Assembly (NCBI RefSeq): GCF_964355755.1
Contig: NC_092680.1
Coordinates: forward strand, 19,569,001-19,633,000
Reading direction: 5' to 3'
DNA: 64,000 nt
From: Antedon mediterranea
Taxonomy: Eukaryota; Echinodermata; Crinoidea; Comatulida; Antedonidae
In this document: piece after piece, positions 1 through 14,120 of the stretch
Layout: the number at the start of each line of letters is the position of its first letter
How positions within the stretch are numbered: the stretch's first letter is position 1
Program-made: the position numbers and the translations under genes
Notes under the pieces: generated by a model
The model's database searches: none
What the model was told of the DNA's origin: nothing
What the model saw: the letters and a program-made list of their open reading frames with translations, nothing else

Positions 1-177
1 GATAATTAAGTCATTGTGTCACAAATGACCATGTCACAACATACAATTTCGATTAAATATATGATACAGATCTAGCATATATTAAATACAAGTCTGTTTT
101 TAATCTTTATTTTTTATATCATTGTAACATTTTCTTGTTTTTTTAGACATCAACCACAACAATTATCACAATTGATC

Positions 178-200
178 CATGGAGGTATTATACCTCCATG
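178..200. repeat. Perfect short hairpin
   Basis: Two 10-base inverted arms, catggaggta and tacctccatg, are separated by three bases. A near copy lies at 31026-31048. This is probably a small palindromic repeat family or the fused ends of a MITE. The rest of 1-870 is AT-rich DNA in which I see no gene. Confidence 0.5.
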
Positions 201-870
201 ATTGATTACTACTGTATCTAAATAATTAACATATTTGGTATAAAAATATGTTAGAGACATAGGAATGCGAATGAAAAAATAAAACCTAAATTAGCTCGCA
301 AAACAACAATTACATCACATATATGGTGGAAGGTAGGCCTACAATTAAAATTAAATCTTTTGTTTTTACACAAACAAATATTTTAGTAACAACATCTGAT
401 ACTACTGTATATATCATGTATGTAATGTAGGAGGGACGAGTACATTTGGTTCACTAGATTAATAACAATAGCTACAGGCATAGAACCACTGATTCACATA
501 AATATTAATAGTATTTAATAGCAAAAAGCATTTTTTTCTATTTATATAAACCAATAAGCAACATTTCATCAGACTATGCAGAACCATATAACTAATCATT
601 CCAAGCTATATTGACTGAAATATAATAACACTTTAAAACCTAAATTGTCACTTTCATTTGTTCCCAACTAAATGCATAAATGATGGATACTACTGGAAAA
701 GAAAAACTTCCAAACAATCAGTATAGTATGTAATTGACTGGTTACAATTATAAATGATTTGCACTCAATAATAAATTACATTTAAATTGAATTAATTGAA
801 CAATGGACAGAATCTTTCTGAATTTGAAGAACCAAGATCAATTGTCTGCTGGCAGCCTCACACATTGTCA

Positions 871-1337
871 CCTGAAACAAAAATAAACAGAAAGTGTATT
901 AAAACCTCATACAATTACACATAAACTCTGGGTAAGGCATTTAATAAAGAGAATTCAGTATCATTGTTATTCATATTCAATATTAGGTACAATGTTAAAA
1001 GTAGAAAAAGCCAATAACAGTTGTATTTATTATACGTACGGCACACACAGTAGTAATAGCAGTATATACAATGAGACATGGTTACTAAAAGAACTGTAAA
1101 TTCATATGTAAGTGATTGTTTCATTTTATGTTTATAATAATTGTTTGTTGCTATATACACAAACATAGTGGTATCAGTGTACAAGACATAGTTACTTGTG
1201 AGGGAAACAATTCATTTTAAATCATTGATCACTAGCATGAATACTTTGCATAAATCAAATGTACTTACTTGATCATTTAGCAGCTTTATAGTTCTGATAA
1301 CTTGGCTTCAGTTGCTTTTCTCCCCATTCAACTTTAA
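871..1337 (-). CDS. Candidate C-terminal exon and 3' UTR of an unrecognised gene
   Basis: On the minus strand, 1337-1269 is bounded by an acceptor (a T-run then ATCAG) and a perfect donor, GTAAGT. Read with one base carried in, it gives about twenty residues, KVEWGEKQLKPSYQNYKAAK, followed by TGA at 1275-1273. A second acceptor (TTTCAG) at 871 would begin a 3' UTR exon. The peptide is charged and protein-like, but I do not recognise the family. The exon upstream on the minus strand (1831-1707) has the right phase, yet carries a frameshift and a stop at its 3' end. The locus may therefore be a pseudogene, or the sequence may have small indels. Function is unknown. Confidence 0.3.
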
Positions 1338-1706
1338 CTGATAAAAAAAAAAAGAAGTACAGTGTCAAAGGTTACTATATGTAATTCTAGAACAATATCT
1401 TGTCGTTTGAATAAACACCACCCCTATGAAACTTCTTTTAGAATAAATGCCTCTTGAAACAACATACCTAGGCATTTATTTTTCACTCAAATAAACACCC
1501 TACTTATTCATTTATACAACTACAGAGTGCTGTTAAAAATAGCGTATCTGGACAACGTCCATCTTGACAAATACCCGCTAGGACAACTGCCCTAAGATAG
1601 TAGGCCCACTGTTTCAGACACCTTTATATCCATAGTTATAACCAGAAATTCTCAAACAAAGTATATTTGTATACTGTACAAGAAACGTTTACCAACAACT
1701 ACATAC

Positions 1707-1831
1707 CTTATAACTCTTCAAACTTGTTCAGCAGTGAATCATTTTCTTTAAGATTTTCATTTTTATATTCTTTCTAAAGATTCATTTTGTGCCTTTAATT
1801 TTGATATTTCTTCTAAATAATTGCACTTCAC
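1707..1831 (-). pseudogene. Coiled-coil-like exon with a frameshift and stop
   Basis: This minus-strand segment is bounded by CTATAG and the donor GTATGT. It reads as a heptad-like charged stretch (CNYLEEISKLKAQNESL), then needs a one-base shift to continue as KNENLKENDSLLNKFEEL before TAA. The two halves fit one coiled-coil exon with an indel. It could feed into the exon at 1337-1269, since the phases match. It may be a decayed exon, or a homopolymer error in the assembly may have broken it. No family is recognised. Confidence 0.25.
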
Positions 1832-2279
1832 CTATAGTAATATAAACCAGGGATATTAACAGTTATTTGTTTTTATTATTTGCATACATGTTGTACAATA
1901 AAAAAAAAGCGAGGGAAGGTAGCACTTTTTAATGATGCTCCTTGGTAAGAAAAGACATAAAAATACAATACATTTTATCAAGAAATATACATAAGAAACA
2001 TAATATATTATATAAATAGGAGTGCATGGACAAGGAAAGAGTAATTGGAAATTTAGGAACAAAGCTAAAAGACAAGGGGATCTGGAATCCAATGCAAAAT
2101 GATGTGTCACATGGTTCAAAAGGATATCCACTAATTTAAATATTATATTATACCATAAAATTATTACTTTTACTTACTTACTTGCAGTTTAACTGTAAGT
2201 ATGCAATCTGCCCTGTAAGCAGCAAGGTACAGGCAACTCTGAAATTGTGGAATTATAGTTAGTAAACTTACTTCAGATT

Positions 2280-3050
2280 GTCTTTATTCCATGTAATAAA
2301 GATGTATCTTCCAACGGGTTGGTCCTTTTTTCCCTGCTGTTCCATCCTGTATGTCCATAGTATTCAATTGTCGTACATGTATCTCTGCTGTTTCTGATAC
2401 TGACAGGCTGGTCCAGATATAGTCTGTCAACTCTGAAATTGTAGAATCATGGTTAGTAAGCTTACCTTTGATTTTTCCTTCAATGTAAAAAAAAACAACT
2501 GAATCTTCCAATGAATCCTGTTTACTGCTATTCCACTCTGAATGTCAAAGTGCTGCACATGTATCTCGAATAGTCCTGATCCAGACAGGCTGGTCCGGAT
2601 ATAATCTACTATACCCAGTGTCCAAGTGATACACATGTATCTCTGGTAGACTGGCTTGTCTGGATATATTAAATCCATCAACTCTGAAATTGTGGAATCA
2701 AGGTTAGTAAACTTACTTTTGATTGTAAAAGACTGAATTTCCAATGTATCCTCTTTTCTGCTATTCCACCCTGTCCATTGTCCAAGTGCTGCATATGTAT
2801 CTCAGATGGTCCTGATCCAGGTGGGCTGGTCCTGATCCAGGTGGGCTTGTCCTGATCCAGACAGGCTGGTCCCGATGTAATCTGCTATACCCGTGTCCAA
2901 GTGTTGCACATGTATCTGAGATGGTCTTCATCCAGACAGGCTGGTCCATATATTTTCTGCTATACCCAGTATCCAAGTGCTGCACATGTATATCTGATGA
3001 TCCTGATCCGGACGGACTGGTCCGGAAATAATCTGCTATACGAGCAATTC
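2280..3050. repeat. Degenerate tandem repeats of ~100 bp and longer
   Basis: The phrase around ccagacaggctggtcc, followed by ctgctatacc and gtgctgcacatgtatct, recurs at least five times. The block around caactctgaaattgt recurs near 2231, 2428 and 2679. Copies differ by many substitutions, so this is an older array than those downstream. Open frames across it are broken, and I do not read it as coding. Confidence 0.6.
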
Positions 3051-3189
3051 TATAAATGCTTAGGAAAAACTGTGGTTACTTGTAGGAATACCTTACCTTA
3101 ATATCAATGCCATCTACACATTTACAAAAAATAACATGATTTGAAATGCACTAAAACTTAAACTTCTAGATTCTTAGCTACACTTTATT

Positions 3190-5145
3190 AGTTAGTGAAT
3201 ATTTACTATAAGATGCCACCTTACACATAAAATACATTTACACAAAATTAACCTGATTTAATACCAAGATATAATGTTACCTTACACATTATATAAAATA
3301 GATTTACCAAAAAATAACCTGATTTAATACTAATATATAATGTTACCTTACACATTATATAAAATACATTTACCAAAAAATAACCTCATTTAATACCAAT
3401 ATATAATGTTACCTTACACATTATATAAAATACATTTACCAAAAAATAACATTTAATACCAATATATAATGTTACCTTACACATTATATAAAATACATTT
3501 ACCAAAAAATAACCTTTAATACCAAGAAATGTTACCTTACACATTATATAAAATGCATTTACCAAAAAATAACCTGATTTAATACCAAGATATAATGTTA
3601 CCTTACACATTATATAAAATACATTTACCAAAAAATAACCTGATTTAATACCAATATATAATGTTACCTTACACATATAAAATACATTTACCAAAAAATA
3701 ACCTTTAATACCAAGAAATGTTACCTTACACATTATATAAAATGCATTTACCAAAAAATAACCTGATTTAATACCAATATATAATGTTACCTTACAAATT
3801 ATATGAAATGCATTGACCAAAAAATAACCTGATTTAGTACCAAGATATAATGTTACCTTACACATTATATAAAATAGATTTACCAAAAAATAACCCGATT
3901 TCAATGCCAAGATATAATGTTACCTTACACATTATATAAAATGCATTTACCAAAAAATAACCTGATTTCAATACCAAGATATATTGTTACCTTACACATA
4001 AAATACATTTACACAAAATTAACCTGATTTAATACCAAGATATAATGTTACCTTACACATTATATAAAATAGATTTACCAAAAAATAACCCGATTTCAAT
4101 GCCAAGATATAATGTTACCTTACACATTATATAAAATGCATTTACCAAAAAATAACCTGATTTCAATACCAAGATATATTGTTACCTTACACATAAAATA
4201 CATTTACACAAAATTAACCTGATTTAATACCAAGATATAATGTTACCTTACACATTATATAAAATGCATTTACCAAAAAATAACCTGATTTAATACCAAT
4301 ATATAATGTTACCTTACACATTATATAAAATACATTTACCAAAAAATAACCTGATTTAATACCAATATATAATGTTACCTTACACATTATATAAAATACA
4401 TTTACCAAAAAATAACCTTTAATACCAAGAAATGTTACCTTACACATATAAAATGCATTTACCAAAAAATAACCTGATTTAATACCAAGATATAATGTTA
4501 CCTTACACATTATATAAAATACATTTACCAAAAAATAACCCGATTTAATACCAATATATAATGTTACCTTACACATTATATGAAATGCATTTACCAAAAA
4601 ATAACCTGATTTAGTACCAAGATATAATGTTACCTTACACATTATATAAAATAGATTTACCAAAAAATAACCCGATTTCAATGCCAAGATATAATGTTAC
4701 CTTACACATTATATAAAATGCATTTACCAAAAAATAACCTGATTTCAATACCAAGATATAATGTTACCTTACACATTATATAAAATACATTTACCAAAAA
4801 ATAACCTGATTTAATACCAAGATATAATGTTAGCTTACACATTATATAAAATGCATTTATCAAAAAATAACCTGATTTCAATACCAAGATATAATGTTAG
4901 CTTACACATTATATAAAATGCATTTACCAAAAAATAACCTGATTTAGTACCAAGATATAATGTTACCTTACACATTATATAAAATACATTTACCAAAAAA
5001 TAACCTGATTTCAATACCAAGATATAATGTTACCTTACACATTATATAAAATGCATTTATCAAAAAATAACCTGATTTAATACCAAGATAAAATGTTACC
5101 TTACACATTATATAAAATACATTTACCAAAAAATAACCTTTAATA
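3190..5145. repeat. 66-bp minisatellite, about 29 copies
   Basis: The unit contains ttaccttacacattatat and aatacatttaccaaaa and repeats about every 66 bases, with shorter variants of 58-60 bases. Because 66 is a multiple of three, long minus-strand frames appear (for example 3386-3910), but different units carry different deletions. No gene is supported. The array abuts a second family at about 5146. Confidence 0.85.
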
Positions 5146-6815
5146 AATTTTTTTCTTATTCAAATTGTAATAATAAAATTCATGAAAAACAATAAATATT
5201 AAGCTAAGGGAAAGAAACCTGTAAATCATTAGCATATTAATAAAATACATAAGAAAAACAATCAATATTATGCTAATGAGGGACAAAAAACTGTAAATAA
5301 TTAGCATATTAATTAATAAATACATAGAAAAACAATCAATATTATGCTAATGAGGGAAAGAACCCTGCAAATCATTAGCATATTAATTAATAAAATACAT
5401 AAAAAACCATCAATATTATGCTAATAAGGGAAAGAAACCTGTAAATCATTAGCATATTAATTAATAAAATACATAGAAAAACAATCAATATTATGCTAAT
5501 AAGGGGGAAAAAACCTGTAAATCATTAGCATATTAATTAATAAAATACACATGAAAAACAATCAATATTATGCTAATAAGGGAAAGAAACCTGTAAATCA
5601 TTAGCATATTAATTAATAAAATACACATGAAAAACAATCATTATGCTAATAAAGAAAAGAAACCTGTAAATCATTAGCATATTAATTAATAAAATACATA
5701 TGAAAAACAATCAATATTATGCTAATAAAGAAAAAAAACTTGTAAATCATTAGCATATTAATTAATAAAATACATAGAAAAACAATAAATATTATTCTAA
5801 TAAAGAAAAAAAATCTGCAAATCATTAGCATATTAAATAATAAAATACATATAAAAACAATAAATATTATGCTAATAAGGGAAAGAAACCTGTAAATCAT
5901 TAGCATATTATTTAATAAAAATACATAAAAAAACAATAAATATTACAATTACATGCTAATAAGAGAAAAAAACCTGTAAATCATTAGCATATTAATTAAT
6001 AAAATACATAAAAAAAGAATCAATATTATGCTAATAAGGGAAAGAAACCTATAAATCATTAGCATAATAAATAATAAAATACCTAGACAAACAATCAATA
6101 TTATGCTAATAGAAGAAACCTGTAAATCATTAGCATATTAATTAATGAAATACCTACAAAAACAATCAATATTATGCTAATAAGGAAAAGAAATCTGTAA
6201 ATCATTAGCATATTAATTAATAAAATACATAGAAAAACAATCAATATTATGCTAATAAAGGAAAAACCTGTAAATCATTAGCATATTAAATAATAAAATA
6301 CATAGAAAAACAATCAATATTATGCTAATAAAGAAAAGAAACCTGTAAATCATTAGCATATTAAATAATAAAATACATAGAAAAACAATCAATATTATTC
6401 TAATAAGGAAAAGAAACCTGTAAATCATTAGCATATTAATTAATAAAATACATAGAAAAACAATCAATATTATTCTAATAAAGAAAAGAAACCTGTAAAT
6501 CATTAGCATAATAATTAATAAAATACATAGAAAAACAATCAATATTATGCTAATAAGGGAAAGAAACCTGTAAATCATTAGCATAATAATTAATAAAATA
6601 CATAGAAAAACAATCAATATTATTCTAATAAGGAAAAGAAACCTGTAAATCATTAGCATATTAATTAATAAAATACATAGAAAAACAATCAATATTATGT
6701 TATATTAAGGAAAAGAAACATGTAAATCATTAGCATATTTTATTAATGAAATATATATAAACACAATCAATATTATGCCAATGAGTGGGAAAAACCTGTA
6801 AATCATTAGCATATT
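5146..6815. repeat. 75-bp AT-rich minisatellite, about 22 copies
   Basis: The unit contains aaatcattagcatattaa and aacaatcaatattatgc and repeats about every 75 bases. It is over 75% A+T. It follows the 66-bp array directly, with no unique sequence between them. Open frames are hydrophobic shadows of the repeat. Confidence 0.85.
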
Positions 6816-7460
6816 AAAATATTAATGTTTACCATTTACAGCATCCCATACTTACAGCGAGCTGTTACAATCCTAAAATCTGCTCTAAATGTGGTAGATG
6901 ATAAAAGAGTCCATGATATCTATGGCTTGTCACATTCTCTTGATTTATTTAAGTGGACCAACAAGGAACCATCAAGATCTAAAAAGAACACTGGAGAAGA
7001 AAAATAGTACATCATGCTTACCTTAATCAAACTTACCCCAACTGCAATGGCAACGCATAGATCATGGACATCCCATAATACAGACAGCCTATAAGAACTT
7101 TGCCATCTGTGGTCCATTTGGTCGTCTCTCCTACAAAGTATAGAAACCATGTGCTCGCTCGGGGAGAGAGAATGTATCATAAAAACATGTACATGTCAAT
7201 AAGGGTAGCCATGGATTTCATTTTAGTTTACTATTTTGGAAAATTGTTATTCATCTGGTGACACATTTATTGTGTTAAATTATTGGATGGAGATTATTTT
7301 TAGGGTATTCAATTAAAAAAAAAATAAACATTTCTTTTATGTATATAAAATATCCTTTACCAATGACATCATACTTACACAACATAAATACTTAAGAAAT
7401 AGTGTCCATTATGAATTGTTTACAAAACAAACCATAGATATTCAGTACAGAAAGAAATCA
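6816..7460. other. Non-repetitive spacer between minisatellites, possible exon
   Basis: This is the only unique DNA between 3.2 and 26 kb. On the minus strand, 7135-7042 lies between TTTGTAG and GTAAGT. On the plus strand, 6855-7007 follows CTTACAG and stays open to TAG. Both give protein-like text (for example KWTTDGKVLIGCLYYGM on minus, RAVTILKSALNVVDDKR on plus). I recognise neither and cannot choose between them. At least one could be an exon of a gene whose introns hold the satellites. Confidence 0.25.
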
Positions 7461-9879
7461 TATGTCTACTGGATGAGTAAAATGTTGAATGCATCACTTG
7501 TCTTGTTATGGTGTGTACATCTTTACTGGATGAGTTGAATGTTGAATACATCAATTGTCTTGTCATAGGGTGTATATCTTGACTGGATGAGTTGAATGTT
7601 GAATACATCAATTGTCTTGTCATAGGGTGTATATCTTTACTGGATGAGTTGAATGTTGAATACATCAATTGTCTTGTTATGGTGTGTACATCTTGACTGG
7701 ATGAGTTGAATGTTGAATACATCAATTGTCTTGTCATAGGGTGTATATCTTGACTGGATGAGTTGAATGTTGAATACATCAATTGTCTTGTTATGGTGTG
7801 TACATCTTGACTGGATGAGTTGAATGTTGAATACATCAATTGTCTTGTCATAGGGTGTATATCTTGACTGGATGAGTTGAATGTTGAATACATCAATTGT
7901 CTTGTTATGGTGTGTACATCTTGACTGGATGAGTTGAATGTTGAATACATCAATTGTCTTGTTATGGGATGTACATCTTGACTGAATGAGTTGAATGTTG
8001 AATGCATCAATTGTCTTGTTTATGGTGTGTACATCTTGACTGGATGAGTTGAATGTTGAATACATCAATTGTCTTGTTATGGGTGTACATCTTGACTGGA
8101 TGAGTTGAATGTTGAATACATCAATTGTCTTGTTATGAGGCGTACATCTTGACTGGATGAGTTGAATGTTGAATACATCAATTGTCTTGTTATTGAGTGT
8201 ACATCTTGACTGGATGAGTTGAATGTTGAATACATCAATTGTCTTGTTATTGAGTGTACATCTTGACTGGATGAGTTAAATGTTGAATACATCAGTTGTC
8301 TTGTTATGGTGTGTACATCTTGACTGGATGAGTTGAATGTTGAATACATCAATTGTCTTGTTATGAGGTGTACATCTTGACTGGATGAGTTGAATGTTGA
8401 ATACATCAATTGTCTTGTTATGGGGTGTACATCTTGACTGGATGAGTTGAATGTTGAATACATCAATTGTCTTGTCATGGGACATACATCTTTACTGGAT
8501 GAATTGAATGTTGAATACATAATTGTCTTGTTATTGGGTGTACATCTTGACTGGATGAGTTGAATGTTGAATACATCAATTGTCTTGTTATGGGATGTAC
8601 ATCTTTACTGGATGAGTTGAATGTTGAATGCATCACTTGTCTTGTTATGGTGTGTACATCTTGACTGGATGAGTTGAATGTTGAATACATCAATTGTCTT
8701 GTTATGAGGTGTACATCTTGACTGGATGAGTTGAATGTTGAATACATCAATTGTCTTGTTATGGGGTGTACATCTTGACTGGATGAGTTGAATGTTGAAT
8801 ACATCAATTGTCTTGTCATGGGACATACATCTTTACTGGATGAATTGAATGTTGAATACATAATTGTCTTGTTATTGGGTGTACATCTTGACTGGATGAG
8901 ATGAATGTAGAATACATCAATTGTCTTGTTATGGGGTGTACATCTTGACTGGATGAGTTGAATGTTCAATACATCAGTTGTCTTGTTATGGGGTGTACAT
9001 CTTGACTGGATGAGTTAAATGTTGAATACATCAGTTGTCTTGTTATGGGGTGTACATCTTGACTGGATGAGTTGAATGTTCAATACATCAGTTGTCTTGT
9101 TATTGGGTGTACATCTTTACTGGATGAGTTGAATGTTGAATACATCAATTGTCTTTTTATTGGGTGTACATCTTTACTGGATGAGTTGATTGTTGAATGC
9201 ATCAATTGTCTTGTTATGGGGTGTACATCTTGACTGCATGAGTTGAATGTTGAATACATCACTTGTCTTGTAATGGGTTGTACATCTTTACTGGATAAGT
9301 TGAATGTTGAATACATCAGTTGTCTTGTTATGGGGTGTACATCTTGACTGGATGAGTTGAATGTTGAATACATCAATTGTCTTGTTATGGGGTGTACATC
9401 TTGACTGGATGAGTTGAATGTTGAATACATCAATTGTCTTGTTATGGGGTGTACATCTTGACTGGATGAGTTGAATGTTGAATGCATCACTTGTCTTGTT
9501 ATGGGATGTACATCTTGACTGGATGAGTTGCATGTTGAATGCATCAATTGTCTGGTCATAGGGTGTACATCTTGACTGGATGAGTTGAATGTTGAATACA
9601 TCAGTTGTCTTGTTATGAGTGTACATCTTGACTGGATGAGTTGAATGTTGAATACATCACTTGTCTTGTCATGGGTGTACATCTTGACTGGATGAGTTGA
9701 ATGTTGAATACATCTATTGTCTTGTTATGGGGTGTACATCTTGATTGGATGAGTTGAATGTTGAATACATCAATTGTCTTGTTATGGTGTGTACATCTTG
9801 ACTGGATGAGTTGAATGTTGAATACATCAATTGTCTTGTCATAGGATGTACATCTTGACTGGATGAGTTGAATGTTGAA

Positions 9880-12800
9880 TACATCAGTTGTCTTGTTATG
9901 GGGTGTACATATTGACTGGATGAGTTGAAGGTTGAATACATCAGGTTGTCTTGTTATGGGGTGTACATCTTGACTGGATGAGTTGAATGTTGAATACATC
10001 TATTGTCTTGTTATGGTGTGTACATCTTGACTGGATGAGTTGAATGTTGAATACATCTATTGTCTTGTTATAGGGTGTACATCTTGACTGGATGAGTTGA
10101 ATGTTGAATACATCAATTGTCTTGTTATGGGGTGTACATCTTGACTGGATGAGTTGAATGTTGAATACATCAATTGTCTTGTTATGGTGTGTACATCTTG
10201 ACTGGATGAGTTGAATGTTGAATACATCAGTTGTCTTGTTATGGGCAGGGTGTACATCGTGACTGGATGAGTTGAATGTTGAATACATCAGTTGTCTTGT
10301 TGTGGTGTGTACATCTTGACTGGATGAGTTGAATGTTGAATACATCATTTGTCTTGTCATTGGGTGTACATCTTTACTGGATAAGTTGAATGTTGAATAC
10401 ATCAATTGTCTTGTTATTGGGTGTACATCTTTACTGGATGAGTTGAATGTTGAATACATCAGTTGGCTTGTTATGGGGTTTACATCTTTACTGGATAAGT
10501 TGAATGTTGAATACATCAATTGTCTTGTTATTGGGTGTACATCTTTACTGGATGAGTTGAATGTTGAATACATAAATTGTCTTGTTATGGGGTGTACATC
10601 TTGACTGGATGAGTTGAATGTTGAATACATCAATTGTCTTGTTATGGTGTGTACATCTTGACTGGATGAGTTGAATGTTGAATACATCAATTGTCTTGTT
10701 ATGGGGTGTACATCTTGACTGGATGAGTTGAATGTTGAATACATCAATTGTCTTGTTATGGGCAGGGTGTACATCGTGACTGGATGAGTTGAATGTTGAA
10801 TACATCAGTTGTCTTGTTATGGGCAGGGTGTACATCTTGACTGGATGAGTTGAATGTTGAATACATCACTTGTCTTGTTATTGGGTGTACATCTTTACTG
10901 GATGAGTTGAATGTTGAATACATCAATTGTCTTGTTATGGGGTGTACATCTTGACTGGACGAGTTGAATGTTGAATACATCAATTGTCTTGTTATGGGGT
11001 GTACATCTTGACTGGATGAGTTGAATGTTGAATACATCAGTTGTCTTGTTATGGGGTGTACATATTGACTGGATGAGTTGAAGGTTGAATACATCAGGTT
11101 GTCTTGTTATGGTGTGTACATCTTGACTGGATGAGTTGAATGTTGAATACATCTATTGTCTTGTTATGGTGTGTACATCTTGACTGGATGAGTTGAATGT
11201 TGAATACATCTATTGTCTTGTTATAGGGTGTACATCTTGACTGGATGAGTTGAATGTTGAATACATCAATTGTCTTGTTATGGGGTGTACATCTTGACTG
11301 GATGAGTTGAATGTTGAATACATCAATTGTCTTGTTATGGTGTGTACATCTTGACTGGATGAGTTGAATGTTGAATACATCAGTTGTCTTGTTATGGGCA
11401 GGGTGTACATCGTGACTGGATGAGTTGAATGTTGAATACATCAGTTGTCTTGTTGTGGTGTGTACATCTTGACTGGATGAGTTGAATGTTGAATACATCA
11501 TTTGTCTTGTCATTGGGTGTACATCTTTACTGGATAAGTTGAATGTTGAATACATCAATTGTCTTGTTATTGGGTGTACATCTTTACTGGATGAGTTGAA
11601 TGTTGAATACATCAGTTGGCTTGTTATGGGGTTTACATCTTTACTGGATAAGTTGAATGTTGAATACATCAATTGTCTTGTTATTGGGTGTACATCTTTA
11701 CTGGATGAGTTGAATGTTGAATACATAAATTGTCTTGTTATGGGGTGTACATCTTGACTGGATGAGTTGAATGTTGAATACATCAATTGTCTTGTTATGG
11801 TGTGTACATCTTGACTGGATGAGTTGAATGTTGAATACATCAATTGTCTTGTTATGGGGTGTACATCTTGACTGGATGAGTTGAATGTTGAATACATCAA
11901 TTGTCTTGTTATGGGCAGGGTGTACATCGTGACTGGATGAGTTGAATGTTGAATACATCAGTTGTCTTGTTATGGGCAGGGTGTACATCTTGACTGGATG
12001 AGTTGAATGTTGAATACATCACTTGTCTTGTTATTGGGTGTACATCTTTACTGGATGAGTTGAATGTTGAATACATCAATTGTCTTGTTATGGGGTGTAC
12101 ATCTTGACTGGACGAGTTGAATGTTGAATACATCAATTGTCTTGTTATGGGGTGTACATCTTGATTGGATGAGTTGAATGTTGAATACATCAATTGTCTT
12201 GTTATGGTGTGTACATCTTGACTGGATGAGTTGAATGTTGAATACATCAATTGTCTTGTTATGGGGTGTACATCTTGACTGAATAAGTTGAATGTTGAAT
12301 GCATCAATTGTCTTGTTATGGGGTGTGCATCTTGACTGGATGAGTTGAATGTTGAATACATCAATTGTCTTGTTATGGGGGGTACATCTTGACTGGATGA
12401 GTTGAATGTTGAATACATCAGTTGTCTTGTTATGGGGTGTACATCTTGACTAGATGAGTTGAATGTTGAATACATCATTTGTCTTGTCATTGGGTGTAAA
12501 TCTTTACTGGATAAGTTGAATGTTGAATACATAAATTGTCTTGTTATTGGGTGTACATCTTTACTGGATGAGTTGAATGTTGAATACATCAGTTGTCTTG
12601 TTATGGGGTTTACATCTTTACTGGATGAGTTGAATGTTGAATACATCAATTGTCTTGTTATTGGGTTTACATCTTTACTAGATGAGTTGAATGTTGAATA
12701 CATCAGTTGTCTTGTTATGGGGTTTACATCTTTACTGGATGAGTTGAATGTTGAATACATCAATTGTCTTGTTATAGGTTGTACATCTTGACTGGATAAG

Positions 12801-14120
12801 TTGAATGTTGAATACATCAATTGTCTTGTTATTGGGTGTACATCTTTACTGGATGAGTTGAATGTTGAATACATCAATTGTCTTGTTATGGGGTGTACAT
12901 CTTGACTGGATGAGTTGAATGTTGAATACATCAATTGTCTTGTTATGGTGTGTACATCTTGACTGGATGAGTTGAATGTTGAATACATCAATTGTCTTGT
13001 TATGGGGTGTACATCTTGACTGGATGAGTTGAATGTTGAATACATCAATTGTCTTGTTATGGGCAGGGTGTACATCGTGACTGGATGAGTTGAATGTTGA
13101 ATACATCAGTTGTCTTGTTATGGTGTGTACATCTTTACTGGATGAGTTGAATGTTGAATACATCAATTGTCTTGTTATGGGCAGGGTGTACATCGTGACT
13201 GGATGAGTTGAATGTTGAATACATCAGTTTTCTTGTTATGGGCAGGGTGTACATCGTGACTGGATGAGTTGAATGTTGAATACATCAGTTGTCTTGTTAT
13301 GGTGTGTACATCTTTACTGGATGAGTTGAATGTTGAATACATCAGTTGTCTTGTTATGGGGTTTACATCTTGACTGGATGAGTTGAATGTTGAATACATC
13401 AATTGTCTTGTTATGGGGTGTACATCTTGACTGGATGAGTTGAATGTTGAATACATCAATTGTCTTGTTATGGGGTGTACATCTTGATTGGATGAGTTGA
13501 ATGTTGAATACATCAATTGTCTTGTTATGGTGTGTACATCTTGACTGTATGAGTTGAATGTTGAATACATCAATTGTTTTGTTATGGGGTGTACATCTTG
13601 ACTGAATAAGTTGAATGTTGAATGCATTAATTGTCTTGTTATGGGGTGTGCATCTTGACTGGATGAGTTGAATGTTGAATACATCAATTGTCTTGTTATG
13701 GGGTGTACATCTTGACTGGATGAGTTGAATGTTGAATACATCAGTTGTCTTGTTATGGGGTGTACATCTTGACTGGATGAGTTGAATGTTGAATACATCA
13801 TTTGTCTTGTCATTGGGTGTACATCTTTACTGGATAAGTTGAATGTTGAATACATCAATTGTCTTGTTATTGGGTGTACATCTTTACTGGATGAGTTGAA
13901 TGTTGAATACATCAGTTGTCTTGTTATGGGGTTTACATCTTTACTGGATGAGTTGAATGTTGAATACATCAATTGTCTTGTTATTGGGTTTACATCTTTA
14001 CTGGATGAGTTGAATGTTGAATACATCAGTTGTCTTGTTATGGGGTGTACATCTTTACTGGATGAGTTGAATGTTGGATACATCAGGTTGTCTTGTTATT
14101 GGGTGTACATCTTGACTGGA
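9880..14120. repeat. Higher-order repeats of 1.0-1.3 kb within the 57-bp array
   Basis: Ordered runs of the same 57-bp variants recur. Landmark variants at 10329 reappear at 11482, 12459 and 13782, which are steps of 1,153, 977 and 1,323 bases. The first two copies appear almost identical across more than 800 bases. This pattern indicates block amplification by unequal exchange on top of the basic repeat. Confidence 0.8.

Noticed and set aside
3386-6692. Long hydrophobic minus-strand frames
   Set aside because: They are translations of the 66- and 75-bp minisatellites and are broken by different indels in each unit.
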